Made by a program: the position numbers and the translations under genes. A stretch of DNA of 64,000 nt from Anatilimnocola floriformis (GTDB taxonomy: Bacteria > Planctomycetota > Planctomycetia > Pirellulales > Pirellulaceae), in the NCBI RefSeq assembly GCF_024256385.1, contig NZ_JAMLFW010000001.1, forward strand, positions 124,001-188,000, written 5' to 3'. Shown one piece after another: positions 16,784 through 26,551 of the stretch (position 1 is its first letter; each line of letters starts with the position of its first letter). The notes under the pieces were generated by a model. The model did not search any database. It was not told the DNA's origin and saw only the letters and a list, made by a program, of their open reading frames with translations.

Positions 16784-18850
16784 ATGCGTTTTGGTCTTCT
16801 GTGGCTTATCGTCTTCGTTTCCTGCTCTCTTGGGTCGGCACAGGAAGTTCCGCTGACACTTCCGCCACGTCCGTCTCCCGAAGTCCTGGCGCGTATTCAA
16901 CCGGCGGTGGTGAAGCCGGTTATCAAAACGAGGCAGGGCTATACCCTGGAGTTCGATCGGTCAAAACAGATCCTGAGCGTGCGAATTCCCAAAAAGGAAG
17001 ATTCGATTTCTGATGAGATTGGACGGGGTAACACCGTCGAAGTCATTGCGGATGACGTTCCACTCCAGGAATCTAACAAGGTGCTTGCGCGGCTCAAGAA
17101 GGGGCGCATTCTGTTTGTGACGAAGGAAGACAAGGGTTTGGTGCAAGTCGCAATTGTGGAAAACGGCGAGGTACTGCGCGGCTGGGTGCCGACGAATCAA
17201 CTCAAGTTGCTGGCCGAGACACAACAACCATTGCCGTGGTTGGCCTGGCAACCCGAGTGTGCGTCGGCGGCGATGTTGATTCAGAAGGGGAAGCAGTTCG
17301 ATGACGGCCTATACGCTGCCGTTGAACTCGCGCTGCAAAACGGCCTGGACGCGACATCCGGCAAAAAGGATTGGTTGCCGCGACTGGCAGCAGCCGTGAA
17401 GGCGGATGCCGGCGGGACTCCACTGGCAGTGCTCCATGCCGCGATAGAATTGAGCGGCAACGCTCCGCCGACTCCTGCCGCAATTGCCAATCTCAAAAAA
17501 CAGGCACTGGCGAATTTCCTCGCGGATGAAAAGCAGAGCAAACCGATCGGCTTCTACACCTGGTCGAAGGAACTTGCAGCCATCTTTCAGCAGGATCGCA
17601 TACTGCAAAGCGAACTCGATTCCACGCAAAATGGCGCCGGCATCCTCGCGATCGGCAAGGCACTCGCCGCCGATACGGCCGCCCGCGCGAGCTACGAGAA
17701 GATGCTTCGCTTGAACGAGCGACTAACGAACAAGCTGACCGGCGCTGGCTATCGCGAAGTGCTCGCCAGTCTCGACGCCGGAAAAACCCCCGATTTCAAG
17801 ACACTGGGGCAAATCAGTTTTCTGCCGCCGTCGCGCAGTCACGAAACCGATCTCGCCCTGCGGCTGTTTGCGGCTCAGCCTGTACCCGCGAATTTCGACT
17901 TGATGACGGAAGTCATCACGCGACTCAAGGACGGCCGGCTGTCGTTTCAGCCCCGCGAGGACTCCGGCTGGTATGACCATCAGTTGTGGTCGCTCGAGTC
18001 GCTCGTCCGTTACGACCAATCGCCCGAAGCGTTCCGGCTTTCCCCGGACAGCGAGTACCTTAAGCATCTGGAGGAACTCTTCAAGGGAAGCTATGCCCTG
18101 ATGCGCGAGACTCACATCAAGCCACTTCGAGCTAGCCGACTTGGTTCGGCGCCGGGGGACCGTGGGCCGAAGATCGAACGGGAGATTGTTGTTGTCTCGC
18201 CCGATCCTCAAGTCGAAATGCTGCCAACGATGTACTTGCGGCGGGCGGCCTCTTATCGATTCGTGCGCGGCGTGCTGATCGAAATCTTCGGTCAGGACAA
18301 TGTTGCCAAGATGCGCAGGCAGACCGCAGACGGCCCAGTCGAGATGAACCTGCTCGCGGAGCTCGATCAAATGGCCGGCATCTTCGGCGGTGCTTATTTC
18401 ACTGCCTGTCGCAATTGCGGCTTAAAAGAAGAAGCGAATGCAGCCGAAATCGGTAACGGTAAATCAGCCGACGAACAGTCCGTCGGATTTCTCCGGTGGG
18501 TCGCTGCTTTGCCGTCAGATCCCGATACTGCGACGGACTCGCGTATGATGGCACCAGTCTTTTATGATCTGCAGCGGAAGAAAACGAAGGTCTGGCTGAT
18601 GCTGGGCTGGGAGGGAGTGTCGAGCTTAGTTGGCTACGCTCGGCATCCCGCGACGAAAATCATCGATGCGGACGGCAAGGAACCGGCCGCCGACACCGGC
18701 CCGCGCGTAGTCTTTCGCGAGCGCGAGTGCCGCCTGACCGCGCCGGTCTTCGCCGAAGTGTATGTGACCAAAATCCTCAATCGCGCCGAATTCCGCCGCC
18801 ACTGCGACACGTATCAAACCAAAGCTGCGATCCTGGCGAATTTAGAATAA
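16784..18850 (+). CDS. Large secreted protein with SH3-like domain, copy 2 of a tandem pair
   Basis: A 688-residue paralogue of the preceding gene with the same plan: signal peptide (MRFGLLWLIVFVSCSLGSAQ), SH3-like module (RLKKGRILFVTKEDKGLVQ ... LRGWVPTNQL), then the helical region with SRSHETDL and GWYDHQLWSLESLVR. A strong GGAGG lies 5 nt before the ATG at 16784, which fixes this start over the ATG at 16772. The last 25 codons match copy 1 almost base for base, suggesting recent gene conversion. The function is unknown. A MITE-like repeat follows. Confidence 0.72.
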   Translation: MRFGLLWLIVFVSCSLGSAQEVPLTLPPRPSPEVLARIQPAVVKPVIKTRQGYTLEFDRSKQILSVRIPKKEDSISDEIGRGNTVEVIADDVPLQESNKVLARLKKGRILFVTKEDKGLVQVAIVENGEVLRGWVPTNQLKLLAETQQPLPWLAWQPECASAAMLIQKGKQFDDGLYAAVELALQNGLDATSGKKDWLPRLAAAVKADAGGTPLAVLHAAIELSGNAPPTPAAIANLKKQALANFLADEKQSKPIGFYTWSKELAAIFQQDRILQSELDSTQNGAGILAIGKALAADTAARASYEKMLRLNERLTNKLTGAGYREVLASLDAGKTPDFKTLGQISFLPPSRSHETDLALRLFAAQPVPANFDLMTEVITRLKDGRLSFQPREDSGWYDHQLWSLESLVRYDQSPEAFRLSPDSEYLKHLEELFKGSYALMRETHIKPLRASRLGSAPGDRGPKIEREIVVVSPDPQVEMLPTMYLRRAASYRFVRGVLIEIFGQDNVAKMRRQTADGPVEMNLLAELDQMAGIFGGAYFTACRNCGLKEEANAAEIGNGKSADEQSVGFLRWVAALPSDPDTATDSRMMAPVFYDLQRKKTKVWLMLGWEGVSSLVGYARHPATKIIDADGKEPAADTGPRVVFRERECRLTAPVFAEVYVTKILNRAEFRRHCDTYQTKAAILANLE

Positions 18851-18863
18851 GAGTCGTCCTCAA

Positions 18864-19169
18864 GTCGTCGAACGCTCTGCGGTCGATGAATGGAGCCAAG
18901 CCCTGCCGCGCGCCCAGGAATAAGCGCCAGCGATATTCCGGCTGTTGGCGAGTGGACCTATTGTCGCCGAATCGCTCCGCGTTCGGCCAAATGCCGCTGG
19001 ACCTGCAGTGTGCTGCGGGTTGCTCGAAGACTTCCCTGCGCGAACTTCACTCGCCGAAATGCCGAAAGTCGCGGCGCTCTTTCGGCGGCTATCGGCAGGT
19101 TGCCCTCGGCCATCGTTCAGGGACTGAACGACGACTGTGAGTCGTCGAACGCTCCGCGATCGATGAATG
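18864..19169. repeat. MITE-like non-coding repeat, divergent copy D
   Basis: A 29-bp unit starting GTCGTCGAACGCTC is present at 18864-18892 and, with two differences, at 19141-19169 in the same orientation. The interior contains AAGCGCCAGCGATATTCC, which matches the interior of the repeat at 51566-51814. Frames on both strands are open by composition only. It fills the 332-bp gap between the SH3-like gene and the epimerase; nothing else is visible there. Confidence 0.7.
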
Positions 19170-19182
19170 AACTCGGCCTCGC

Positions 19183-20208
19183 CTAAACCGCCCGGGCCAG
19201 CAACTGCACGCCAGTCCCCGGCGCATCGGGGTAATGACAAATCCCCCGTTCGACGCGCACACCGGTCGCGATATCTTTCGCCAATAACACCGCGCCATCC
19301 ATATCGACGTAATCAAGCAACGGCAGCAATTGGGCGATGGCCGAGATGCCGACGGTCGATTCGGTCATGCAGCCGACCATCACCGATAGGCCGAGTTGCC
19401 GCGCCTCGGCAATCATTCTTCGAGCGGGAGTGAGGCCGCCGCACTTCACCAGCTTGATGTTGATGCCGTGAAACAATCCCGCGCAGCGGCGGACATCGCT
19501 TTCCACAATGCAACTTTCATCGGCGATGATCGGCAGCACGATCGACTCGCGGACGCGGCGAATGTCTTCCCAGCGATCGGCCGGCAACGGCTGTTCGATG
19601 AACTCCACGCCGAGGGCTTTCAGCTGCGGCGCATACTCGAGGGCTTGTTCCGCCGACCAACCGCAGTTGGCGTCGACGCGAAAAGTTGCCGACGTGTGCT
19701 TGCGCAATTCACGCACGATCTCAATGTCGTTCGCCGTGCCGAGCTTGATCTTGTAGATCGGCCAATCGGGAAACTCCTGCAGCTTCTCGAGCATTTTGGG
19801 AATCGTATCGATGCCGATGGTGTAATTCGACGCGGGAATTTTCGCGGTCGACAAACCCCACATTTCATACACCGGTTTGCCCGCGCGCTTGCCCCACAAA
19901 TCATGCGCCGCCTGATCGATCGCACAGAGCGAAAACGGATCGCTCGCGAGCGCCGGTTGCAATTGCTGCCAAAGTTCCTCAGGCCGATTCCACGTCGCGG
20001 TCTCAATCATCGGCCGCAACGTTTCGATCCGCTGCGTCATCGCTTCGATCGTCGCGCCGTAATATTTATTCGCCGTCGCTTCGCCGTAGCCGCGATGCTC
20101 GCCGTCACGCAGTTCGACGATCAACGTCGGCTGGGTGTTGATCGACTCGCGCGAGATGGTGAAGGTGTGTGCGAGCGGTAAATCGAACGAGTGGAGTTTG
20201 AGTTGCAT
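19183..20208 (-). CDS. L-Ala-D/L-Glu epimerase-type dipeptide epimerase
   Basis: A 341-residue cytoplasmic enzyme of the enolase superfamily (muconate-lactonising subgroup). The acid/base pair is Lys153-x-Lys155 (YKIKLG) and Lys255 (KLVKCGG). The Mg2+ ligands are Asp179 (VDANCGW), Glu205 (IEQPL) and Asp230 (ADES). The closing DMDGAVLLAKD motif is typical of dipeptide epimerases, which convert L-Ala-D-Glu from murein recycling to L-Ala-L-Glu. Substrate assignment is by family only. No peptidoglycan-recycling gene is adjacent. Confidence 0.88.
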   Translation of the reverse strand: MQLKLHSFDLPLAHTFTISRESINTQPTLIVELRDGEHRGYGEATANKYYGATIEAMTQRIETLRPMIETATWNRPEELWQQLQPALASDPFSLCAIDQAAHDLWGKRAGKPVYEMWGLSTAKIPASNYTIGIDTIPKMLEKLQEFPDWPIYKIKLGTANDIEIVRELRKHTSATFRVDANCGWSAEQALEYAPQLKALGVEFIEQPLPADRWEDIRRVRESIVLPIIADESCIVESDVRRCAGLFHGINIKLVKCGGLTPARRMIAEARQLGLSVMVGCMTESTVGISAIAQLLPLLDYVDMDGAVLLAKDIATGVRVERGICHYPDAPGTGVQLLARAV

Positions 20209-20222
20209 GAGAGTCGCTCATC

Positions 20223-20328
20223 GTCGTCTTTCGCTCCGCGAAAGAACGCGTCTGCTTCCGGTTTGAGTGGCAACAAAATTCCGACTTGCCAAAGACGCGT
20301 CCTTTCACGGAGTGAAAGGCGACTGTGG
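20223..20328. repeat. REP-like pair of palindromic hairpins, copy 1
   Basis: Two hairpins face each other: CTTTCGC-TCC-GCGAAAG at 20228-20244 and CCTTTCAC-GGA-GTGAAAGG at 20301-20319. Each is flanked by ACGCGTC on its inner side and by a GTCGTC or GACTGTGG end on its outer side. The same pair, in inverted order, occurs at 45972-46097. It lies in the promoter region between the divergent epimerase and DUF1549 genes. Confidence 0.85.
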
Positions 20329-20405
20329 TAAAATTGACAGCCCCGCGCCGGTTGGCTAGCGTGACACCTGCCTGCCCGCTCGATTCTAGCGAGAACTCCC
20401 GCCTT

Positions 20406-22871
20406 ATGGTTTCCTCCCGCCGACGAATCTGTTTTTCCCTCCTGCTGCTCGCTGGCTTGCTGTTCGGCGTGCAGTCGCGTGTTCGCGCTGACGACAAGAC
20501 CGAGCAACCCACGCCGGAGCAACTCGAGTTTTTCGAAAAGCGAATCAGGCCGATCTTTGTCACGCATTGCTATGAATGTCACAGCGGCGAGAAGAAGAAA
20601 AACGAAGGCTCGCTGACGGTCGATTCGCGGGCGGCGCTGCTCAAAGGCGGCGATTCCGGTCCGGCGATCATCGTCGGCGATGCGGAAAAGAGTCTGCTGA
20701 TGATCGCTGTCCGGCAGAACGACAAAGATTTGAAGATGCCGCCTGAAAGCAAGCTCTCGGCAGCACAGATCGACGACCTGGCCGCGTGGATCAAGATGGG
20801 CGCGGCCGATCCGCGTGTTGCCGTCACGACAGATCTAGCCGCCCGACCGAAAACGGGCATGAGTCTGGAAGAAGGCCGCAAGTTCTGGTCGTTTCAACCG
20901 GTGAAAGATCCACAGCCGCCGGCAGTGAAGAACACAGCTTGGCCGCGAAATGCACTCGACAACTTCACACTCGCGCGCATGGAAGTAGTTGCCGTTTCTC
21001 CTGCGACCGATGCAGATAAGCGAACGCTATTGCGGCGAGTCACATACGATCTAACGGGCCTGCCGCCCACACCGGAGGAGATGGCGGCGTTCGTTGTCGA
21101 TGATTCGCCGCAGGCGTGGGAGCGCGTGATCGATCGGCTGCTTGCCTCGCCGCGCTACGGCGAACGTTGGGGTCGGCATTGGCTCGATGTGGTGCGCTAT
21201 GCCGATACTTGCGGCAACGCGTCGGACTATCCCGTGCCGCAGGCGCACAAGTATCGCGACTGGGTGATTGCCGCGCTCAACCGTGACTTGCCCTACGATC
21301 AATTTCTCCGCGAACAACTCGCCGGCGATTTGCTGCCGAGTGAGAATGACGCACAGCGGTTCGAGCGTGTCACGGCAACTGGCTATCTCGCTATCGCGCG
21401 GCGGTTTGGAGGCGATCGGATGGGGGAACATCATCTGACGCTGGAGGACACCATCGACAACGTCGGCCGCGCGATGCTGGGGACGAGCATCGCGTGTGCT
21501 CGTTGTCACGATCACAAGTTCGATCCGTTCACGGTCAGCGACTACTACGGGTTGTACGGCATCTTCAGTAGCACGCGTTATCCATTTCCCGGCGCCGAAG
21601 TGGGCCGCGAACAAGTCGATTTCGTGCCGTTGCTCACGGCGGAACAAATCGACGCGCTAAACAAACCGCATCAAGAACGACTCGCCGCGCTGCAGGCGGA
21701 AGTCGCGCAATTGCAAGCCGCCGAAGCCGAAGCGAAGAAGGCCGAAGAGACTCCCGAGAAAGCAGCCAAGGTCGCCGAAGCAACAAAGCTACTGAAAGAA
21801 GCTCAGCAACGACACGCAGCCGCGGCGAAAGAAAAGCCGGTGATCAGCAACGCCTACGCGGTTGCCGAAACGGCGGCAGCGAATGCGAAGGTGCATTTGC
21901 GTGGCGATCCCAAACGCCTCGGCGATGAAGTGCAACGGCACTTCCCGGCGATCCTCGGCGGCCAAGAGTTGGCCGCTGACTCCAAGGGCAACAGCGGTCG
22001 GCTGCAATTGGCCCATTGGATTACCGCTCCGGAAAATCCGCTTACCGCCCGCGTGATCGTCAACCGTGTCTGGCAATACCACTTCGGCCGCGGCGTGGTC
22101 GAAACGCCCAACGACTTCGGCAAGCAAGGGAAAGCGCCGACGCACCCCGAGCTGCTCGACTATCTCGCATCGCGACTCGTGCAGAACGGCTGGTCGCTGA
22201 AGTCGCTGCACAAGCTCATTCTCATGTCGCACACTTGGCAACTGAGCTGCAACGACGTTGCCGCGAGTAGCAAAGTCGATCCCAACAACGAACTCTTCTG
22301 GCGGTACACACGTCGACGACTTGATGCGGAGTCGTTGCGAGATTCGCTCCTCATGGTCAGCGGCGAACTCGATGAGTCACCGGCCGGCGCACATCCTTTT
22401 CCGCCGGCGCACACCTGGGGCTGGACGCAGCACAATCCGTTCAACGCCGTGTACGAAACCAAACGCCGCAGCATTTATCTGATGCAGCAACGGCTCAAAA
22501 AGAATCCTTACCTCGCGATCTTCGACGGCGCTGACCCAAGCTCCAGCACGGCAGTTCGATTGCCGAGTACCACGCCGTTGCAAGCTCTGTTTATGCTCAA
22601 CGATCCGTTTGCTCATCAGAGCGCCGCGAAGTTCGCTGCCCGCGTGATTGCTGCCAAATCGGACGAACCAGCGCGGATTGAAACGATCTATCAGCTGACG
22701 ATGACACGTTCACCGAGCGCCGACGAAGCCCGCGAGTGCAGTGAGTTCCTGAAGGCCTATCGCGAGAAACTCACCGCCCGTGGCGTACCGCCACCGCAAG
22801 TCGATGGTGATACGTGGTCGGCGCTCGCGCGAGCGATACTTAGCAGCAACGAATTTGCGTTTGTGGATTAA
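20406..22871 (+). CDS. Cytochrome-c/DUF1549/DUF1553 (PSD1) protein
   Basis: An 821-residue exported protein with the planctomycete plan: signal peptide; PSCyt1 haem-binding domain with C55-x2-C58-H59 (THCYECHSGEKKK); DUF1549 domain (about 160-380, RVTYDLTGLPPTPEE and AGDLLPSE); an Ala/Glu coiled-coil spacer; and the C-terminal DUF1553 domain (VIVNRVWQYHFGRGVVETPN). These proteins are thought to act in extracellular or periplasmic breakdown of complex substrates and pair with a DUF1501 partner, here at 23586. The ATG at 20406 is chosen over an earlier in-frame start because it begins the signal peptide. Confidence 0.92.
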   Translation: MVSSRRRICFSLLLLAGLLFGVQSRVRADDKTEQPTPEQLEFFEKRIRPIFVTHCYECHSGEKKKNEGSLTVDSRAALLKGGDSGPAIIVGDAEKSLLMIAVRQNDKDLKMPPESKLSAAQIDDLAAWIKMGAADPRVAVTTDLAARPKTGMSLEEGRKFWSFQPVKDPQPPAVKNTAWPRNALDNFTLARMEVVAVSPATDADKRTLLRRVTYDLTGLPPTPEEMAAFVVDDSPQAWERVIDRLLASPRYGERWGRHWLDVVRYADTCGNASDYPVPQAHKYRDWVIAALNRDLPYDQFLREQLAGDLLPSENDAQRFERVTATGYLAIARRFGGDRMGEHHLTLEDTIDNVGRAMLGTSIACARCHDHKFDPFTVSDYYGLYGIFSSTRYPFPGAEVGREQVDFVPLLTAEQIDALNKPHQERLAALQAEVAQLQAAEAEAKKAEETPEKAAKVAEATKLLKEAQQRHAAAAKEKPVISNAYAVAETAAANAKVHLRGDPKRLGDEVQRHFPAILGGQELAADSKGNSGRLQLAHWITAPENPLTARVIVNRVWQYHFGRGVVETPNDFGKQGKAPTHPELLDYLASRLVQNGWSLKSLHKLILMSHTWQLSCNDVAASSKVDPNNELFWRYTRRRLDAESLRDSLLMVSGELDESPAGAHPFPPAHTWGWTQHNPFNAVYETKRRSIYLMQQRLKKNPYLAIFDGADPSSSTAVRLPSTTPLQALFMLNDPFAHQSAAKFAARVIAAKSDEPARIETIYQLTMTRSPSADEARECSEFLKAYREKLTARGVPPPQVDGDTWSALARAILSSNEFAFVD

Positions 22872-22880
22872 GGAACAGCG

Positions 22881-23564
22881 ATGGGCTTTTACACGGGACT
22901 CGTTTACTACCGGCCGGGCGCTCCACCGGTTGTTACCTGCGCAGAATTGGCAGCGTGGATTGCCGCAGTCACTGCAACGCAAACGCTGCATGGTGGCAAC
23001 CATCTTTCGCTCAAGGTCAAGTTCGGCGAAGCCATTGACCAAGACTATGAAACTGACAGCATCTTTGACCTCGACTGCGAAATCGACTCACGAGATTTCA
23101 AAACGGTCGAGATGATGACGCAGCAGCTGGCCGGACGCAAGGAAACCATTTATCGCGCCTTCGTCAGCCTGGATCGGTTGCGCGACGACGTTGTTCAGCC
23201 GATCACGCGAGTCGGCTCGCCCGAGAACAAGATCGATTTTTGGCCGAGCTATTTGTCGCTCTCGATTGGCCCCGTGCAATGCTACGAACTGGGCGGCGAA
23301 GAACCGATTATCACGGGTTGTCTCGCTCTTTCGATTTCCGGTAACGGCTATTTGTATCCGTGGAAGTTTGCGGACGTGGTGCGACGATTGGAAGGTTCCG
23401 CGGAGATTCAGCGCTTAATGCAAGCCTGTCGCGATCAATGGCCCGTCGCACCCGACAAGCCGAGCGCCGAAGCCGTGGCCAACCGCCAAGAGGTGGGAAC
23501 GCTGTGGCCCTATGATTTGAACAAGCCGCGCGATTGGTTTTGGGGATTGCAAGAATCGGGTTAG
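22881..23564 (+). CDS. Uncharacterised cytosolic protein between DUF1549 and DUF1501 genes
   Basis: A 227-residue acidic protein (MGFYTGLVYYRPGAPPVVTC...) with no signal peptide, membrane helix or motif that I recognise. It starts 9 nt after the DUF1553 stop and ends 21 nt before the DUF1501 start, so it lies inside what is usually a two-gene unit. The C-terminal GTLWPYDLNKPRDWFWGLQE is Trp-rich. The coding frame is sound: codon use resembles its neighbours. An immunity- or SMI1-like fold is conceivable but unsupported. Confidence 0.7.
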   Translation: MGFYTGLVYYRPGAPPVVTCAELAAWIAAVTATQTLHGGNHLSLKVKFGEAIDQDYETDSIFDLDCEIDSRDFKTVEMMTQQLAGRKETIYRAFVSLDRLRDDVVQPITRVGSPENKIDFWPSYLSLSIGPVQCYELGGEEPIITGCLALSISGNGYLYPWKFADVVRRLEGSAEIQRLMQACRDQWPVAPDKPSAEAVANRQEVGTLWPYDLNKPRDWFWGLQESG

Positions 23565-23585
23565 TTTCACGGGGACGATTTAACA

Positions 23586-25016
23586 ATGTCGAACGATCAA
23601 TCCAATTTGCAATCTCGCCGCGGCGTGATTCAATCGCTCGTTGCCGGTTCGCTCCTCATGCCTGGCATCGTTTCGCAGTTGCTGGCCGATGATGCGTCGC
23701 GAAAGAGCGACGTCGATCCTCTCTCGCCCAAGGCGCCGCATTTTGCCCCGCGGGCGAAAAGCGTGATCTTTCTCAACATGAGCGGCGGCGCGTCGCACGT
23801 CGATTCGTTCGATTACAAACCGGCGCTAGTCCAGGATCACAACAAAGCCTTTCAAGTGCCGGAGAAAATGCTGGCCGCGTTTGCGCCCAACAATCGCGTC
23901 GTCGAGAAGTTCTTCAAGCAGCCGCAGTGGGAATTCAAACAGCGGGGCCAATCGGGGCTGTGGATCAGCGAACTCTTTCCGCATGTCGCTGCCTGTGCCG
24001 ATGATTTGTGCCTGGTCCGCTCGATGCGGAGCGACCATCCTGATCATTTTCAGGCGACGCTCGGCATTCACACGGGCTCGGTGACGTTCGCGCGGCCGAG
24101 CATCGGCGCTTGGGTGAGTCACGGTCTCGGCACGATCAATCAGAACCTGCCGTCGTTTGTGGTCCTCGCGCCGCATCTGCCGTACGCGGGTGGCCAGGTG
24201 TGGGCTTCCGATTTTTTGCCGGGTTGCCATCAAGGAACGCTCGTCACGCCCGGCGCCGAGCCGATTGCAAACATCAAGCGTCGGCAGGCCGCGGTCGAAT
24301 TACAGGAAATGGAGATTGGTCTCGCGCAGGGCTTCAACCGTCGTCATTTGGCCGATCGTGCGGGAGACAACAATCTCGCCGCGCGGATCAAATCATTCGA
24401 AACGGCCTTCGGCATGCAAGCCGAGGCGCCGGAAGCCTTCGATCTGTCGAAGGAAACTGAAGCGACGCACCAGATGTATGGTCTGCCGCGGGGCAGTGCG
24501 AAGGGCTTTGCCTGGCAGTGCTTGATTGCTCGCCGGCTAGTCGAGCGCGGCGTTCGGTTCATCGAGTTGATCGATACGGGCGCATCGAACAACTGGGACT
24601 CACACGGCGACATGGGGGCTCACGGGCCGCTGGCGAAAAACGTCGATCAGCCGATCGCGGGTCTGCTCAAAGACCTGAAGATGCGCGGCATGCTCGATGA
24701 GACGCTGGTCGTGTGGACTACCGAGTTCGGCCGCACGCCGTTCAACACCGGCAAGGACGCGCGGGGCCGCGAACATCACGCCGAAGTCTTCACCAGTTGG
24801 CTGGCTGGTGGCGGTGTGAAGGGTGGTTTTAGCTACGGCGAGAGCGACGAGCATGGCTGCACCGTCGGTGCCAACGAAGTGCATGTGCATGACTTCCATG
24901 CCACGATCTTGCACCTACTCGGCCTCGATCACGAACGGCTCACCTACCGCCATGCCGGACGCGATTATCGTTTGACCGATGTCGCCGGCCGCGTGGTGCG
25001 CGAGATCATTGCGTAA
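23586..25016 (+). CDS. DUF1501 domain protein, exported
   Basis: A 476-residue DUF1501 protein. The N-terminus SRRGVIQSLVAGSLLMPG is a Tat-like signal. Core motifs are VIFLNMSGGASHVDSFDYKP, RFIELIDTGASNNWDSHGD, LVVWTTEFGRTPFNTG and GREHHAEVFTSWLAGG, followed by the conserved HDFHATILHLLGLDHERLTY ending of this subfamily. It is the expected partner of the DUF1549/DUF1553 protein upstream. The Asp/His pattern suggests metal-dependent hydrolysis of a sulfate or phosphate ester, which is inference. Confidence 0.9.
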   Translation: MSNDQSNLQSRRGVIQSLVAGSLLMPGIVSQLLADDASRKSDVDPLSPKAPHFAPRAKSVIFLNMSGGASHVDSFDYKPALVQDHNKAFQVPEKMLAAFAPNNRVVEKFFKQPQWEFKQRGQSGLWISELFPHVAACADDLCLVRSMRSDHPDHFQATLGIHTGSVTFARPSIGAWVSHGLGTINQNLPSFVVLAPHLPYAGGQVWASDFLPGCHQGTLVTPGAEPIANIKRRQAAVELQEMEIGLAQGFNRRHLADRAGDNNLAARIKSFETAFGMQAEAPEAFDLSKETEATHQMYGLPRGSAKGFAWQCLIARRLVERGVRFIELIDTGASNNWDSHGDMGAHGPLAKNVDQPIAGLLKDLKMRGMLDETLVVWTTEFGRTPFNTGKDARGREHHAEVFTSWLAGGGVKGGFSYGESDEHGCTVGANEVHVHDFHATILHLLGLDHERLTYRHAGRDYRLTDVAGRVVREIIA

Positions 25017-25031
25017 TCGGCTGCGAGCCTC

Positions 25032-26267
25032 TTACTTCCCGGACTGCACGTCACGGATTTGCTGAACAATGCCATCGCCGCGCTTCAGCACGCGGTCTTT
25101 AAAGTTGCGGATCTGTTCGTCGAGTTGTTGCGCCGCGGCAGGGCTAGTGGTTTTGGCGATCGCTGCCAGCCGCGGATAAAGAGCGTCGACCTTGGCATTG
25201 AGGCGGGCCGGGCTGAAGAGAGGCGTGAGTTGCTTCACGCGTTCGAAATAGGCAAACCGCCATTCCTTGCGGCTGAAGACCGCATTGGCCACGATCGAAT
25301 CGGGCACGTGGAAGACCGAGTAGTTCGCATCGCCGAACATTTGATCCATGCCGTGCGGCACGAAGATCGCTTTCTTGCTCGGCGGGGCAAAGTAGATGCG
25401 ATAGTTGTTGTGCTTCTCCGAATAGCCGTCCCAATGGCACATCATCAGCTCCATCGCCATGAACGTGAGGAACTTGTCGATGTCGAGAACCTTCTCAAGT
25501 TCGGCCCAGCGCTTCTTCTCATCCGGCTCGCGACAAGCGTTCAATAGCCCGGTCAGGTCGCTGTTGTCCTCGGCAGGATCGCCGCTGTGCTTGACCAGCT
25601 TCTGGTCGATGTCCTGCAGAAAGCCGCCCTCATAAAAGCTGCCGGTCAGATCGGGAAAGTGCCGCTTCATCCACTCCTCTTCAAAGCTCTCCTTGAGCAC
25701 AAAGATGCCCAGGTCGCGGCCGTTCAACATCACGCGGGCGTGCGTGACGCGGGTGTGCGGATAGTTGGCGTCCTTGAGGATCGAAGCGCACAGCCATTCG
25801 CACATGAACGCCGGATCCTGCACCGAGTTGTTGAGATGGATCTTGTCCATTGCATGAAACTTTACGTCCTTCCCTTTGATCTTCATGGTGATCGCGGGCT
25901 TGTCGTCGATATCACGAGTGCTGCCCGCCGAACCTTTCACCTTCACTTCGACGTCAAATTTGTTCTTTTCATTTTCGATCATCACGGCTGGCGTGTAGGT
26001 TCGCGGCGCAGCCTTCCACTTGGCCATGTTCTCGGGCGTGAGCTCGATTTTCAAAAAAGGAATCTGCGGTCGGGCAGGATCGAAGAAGAGATCGCTTTCG
26101 TCCCTCTTGATCACCGGCTTCGTGACCTTCGGCAAACCCTTCTTGGTGTCATCTTTTCCCGCAGTGCCGGCCGGCGTCTTCGGCTGTTGCGCCGTGATTG
26201 CGGCAGCCGTGCAAAAAATGCTGCAGAGGGCCAGAAAACGAATGGCTGTCGCGGGAACGGGCTTCAT
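25032..26267 (-). CDS. Secreted CotH-kinase-like protein
   Basis: A 411-residue exported protein. A signal peptide (AIRFLALCSIFCTAAAIT) and a Lys/Pro-rich linker precede a CotH fold. Characteristic segments are MDKIHLNNSVQDPAFMCEWL, then GRDLGIFVLKESFEEEWMKR (the protein-kinase-like Lys/Glu site), then the HWDGYSEKHNNYRIYF region and VPHGMDQMFGD (the metal-binding Asp). CotH proteins are atypical extracellular kinases, known from spore coats and widespread in Planctomycetes. The start is the ATG at 26267; the ATG/GTG-like start at 26348 would hide the signal peptide. Confidence 0.85.
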   Translation of the reverse strand: MKPVPATAIRFLALCSIFCTAAAITAQQPKTPAGTAGKDDTKKGLPKVTKPVIKRDESDLFFDPARPQIPFLKIELTPENMAKWKAAPRTYTPAVMIENEKNKFDVEVKVKGSAGSTRDIDDKPAITMKIKGKDVKFHAMDKIHLNNSVQDPAFMCEWLCASILKDANYPHTRVTHARVMLNGRDLGIFVLKESFEEEWMKRHFPDLTGSFYEGGFLQDIDQKLVKHSGDPAEDNSDLTGLLNACREPDEKKRWAELEKVLDIDKFLTFMAMELMMCHWDGYSEKHNNYRIYFAPPSKKAIFVPHGMDQMFGDANYSVFHVPDSIVANAVFSRKEWRFAYFERVKQLTPLFSPARLNAKVDALYPRLAAIAKTTSPAAAQQLDEQIRNFKDRVLKRGDGIVQQIRDVQSGK

Positions 26268-26551
26268 AGCAATATTCGGAGTAGAACAAGGAAAAGGCGT
26301 TAGCTTCGCTACAAACTGACTATCGTCTGCGACAGGTGGGACTGTCAACGTCAGAGAGTCGACAGCCGCTGCTGATGGGCGACCAGGGTGATGAAAAGGC
26401 AGCCAGGCTGCACTTCAGCATATTCGGGCCAATCGCTTTGTAGTGGCAGCATCCTCTGAATGAACTGCAAGAACGGTGCAGGCCGCAGTGGTACGGCCCT
26501 TGCCTCACTTCGGAGGGAGTGTTCGGGGCAGAACTACTAAAGGAGTTGAAC

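Noticed and set aside
18727-19240. Overlapping frames on both strands across 18.7-19.2 kb
   Set aside because: They translate the non-coding repeat copy D and show no protein family; open frames in both directions come from its composition.
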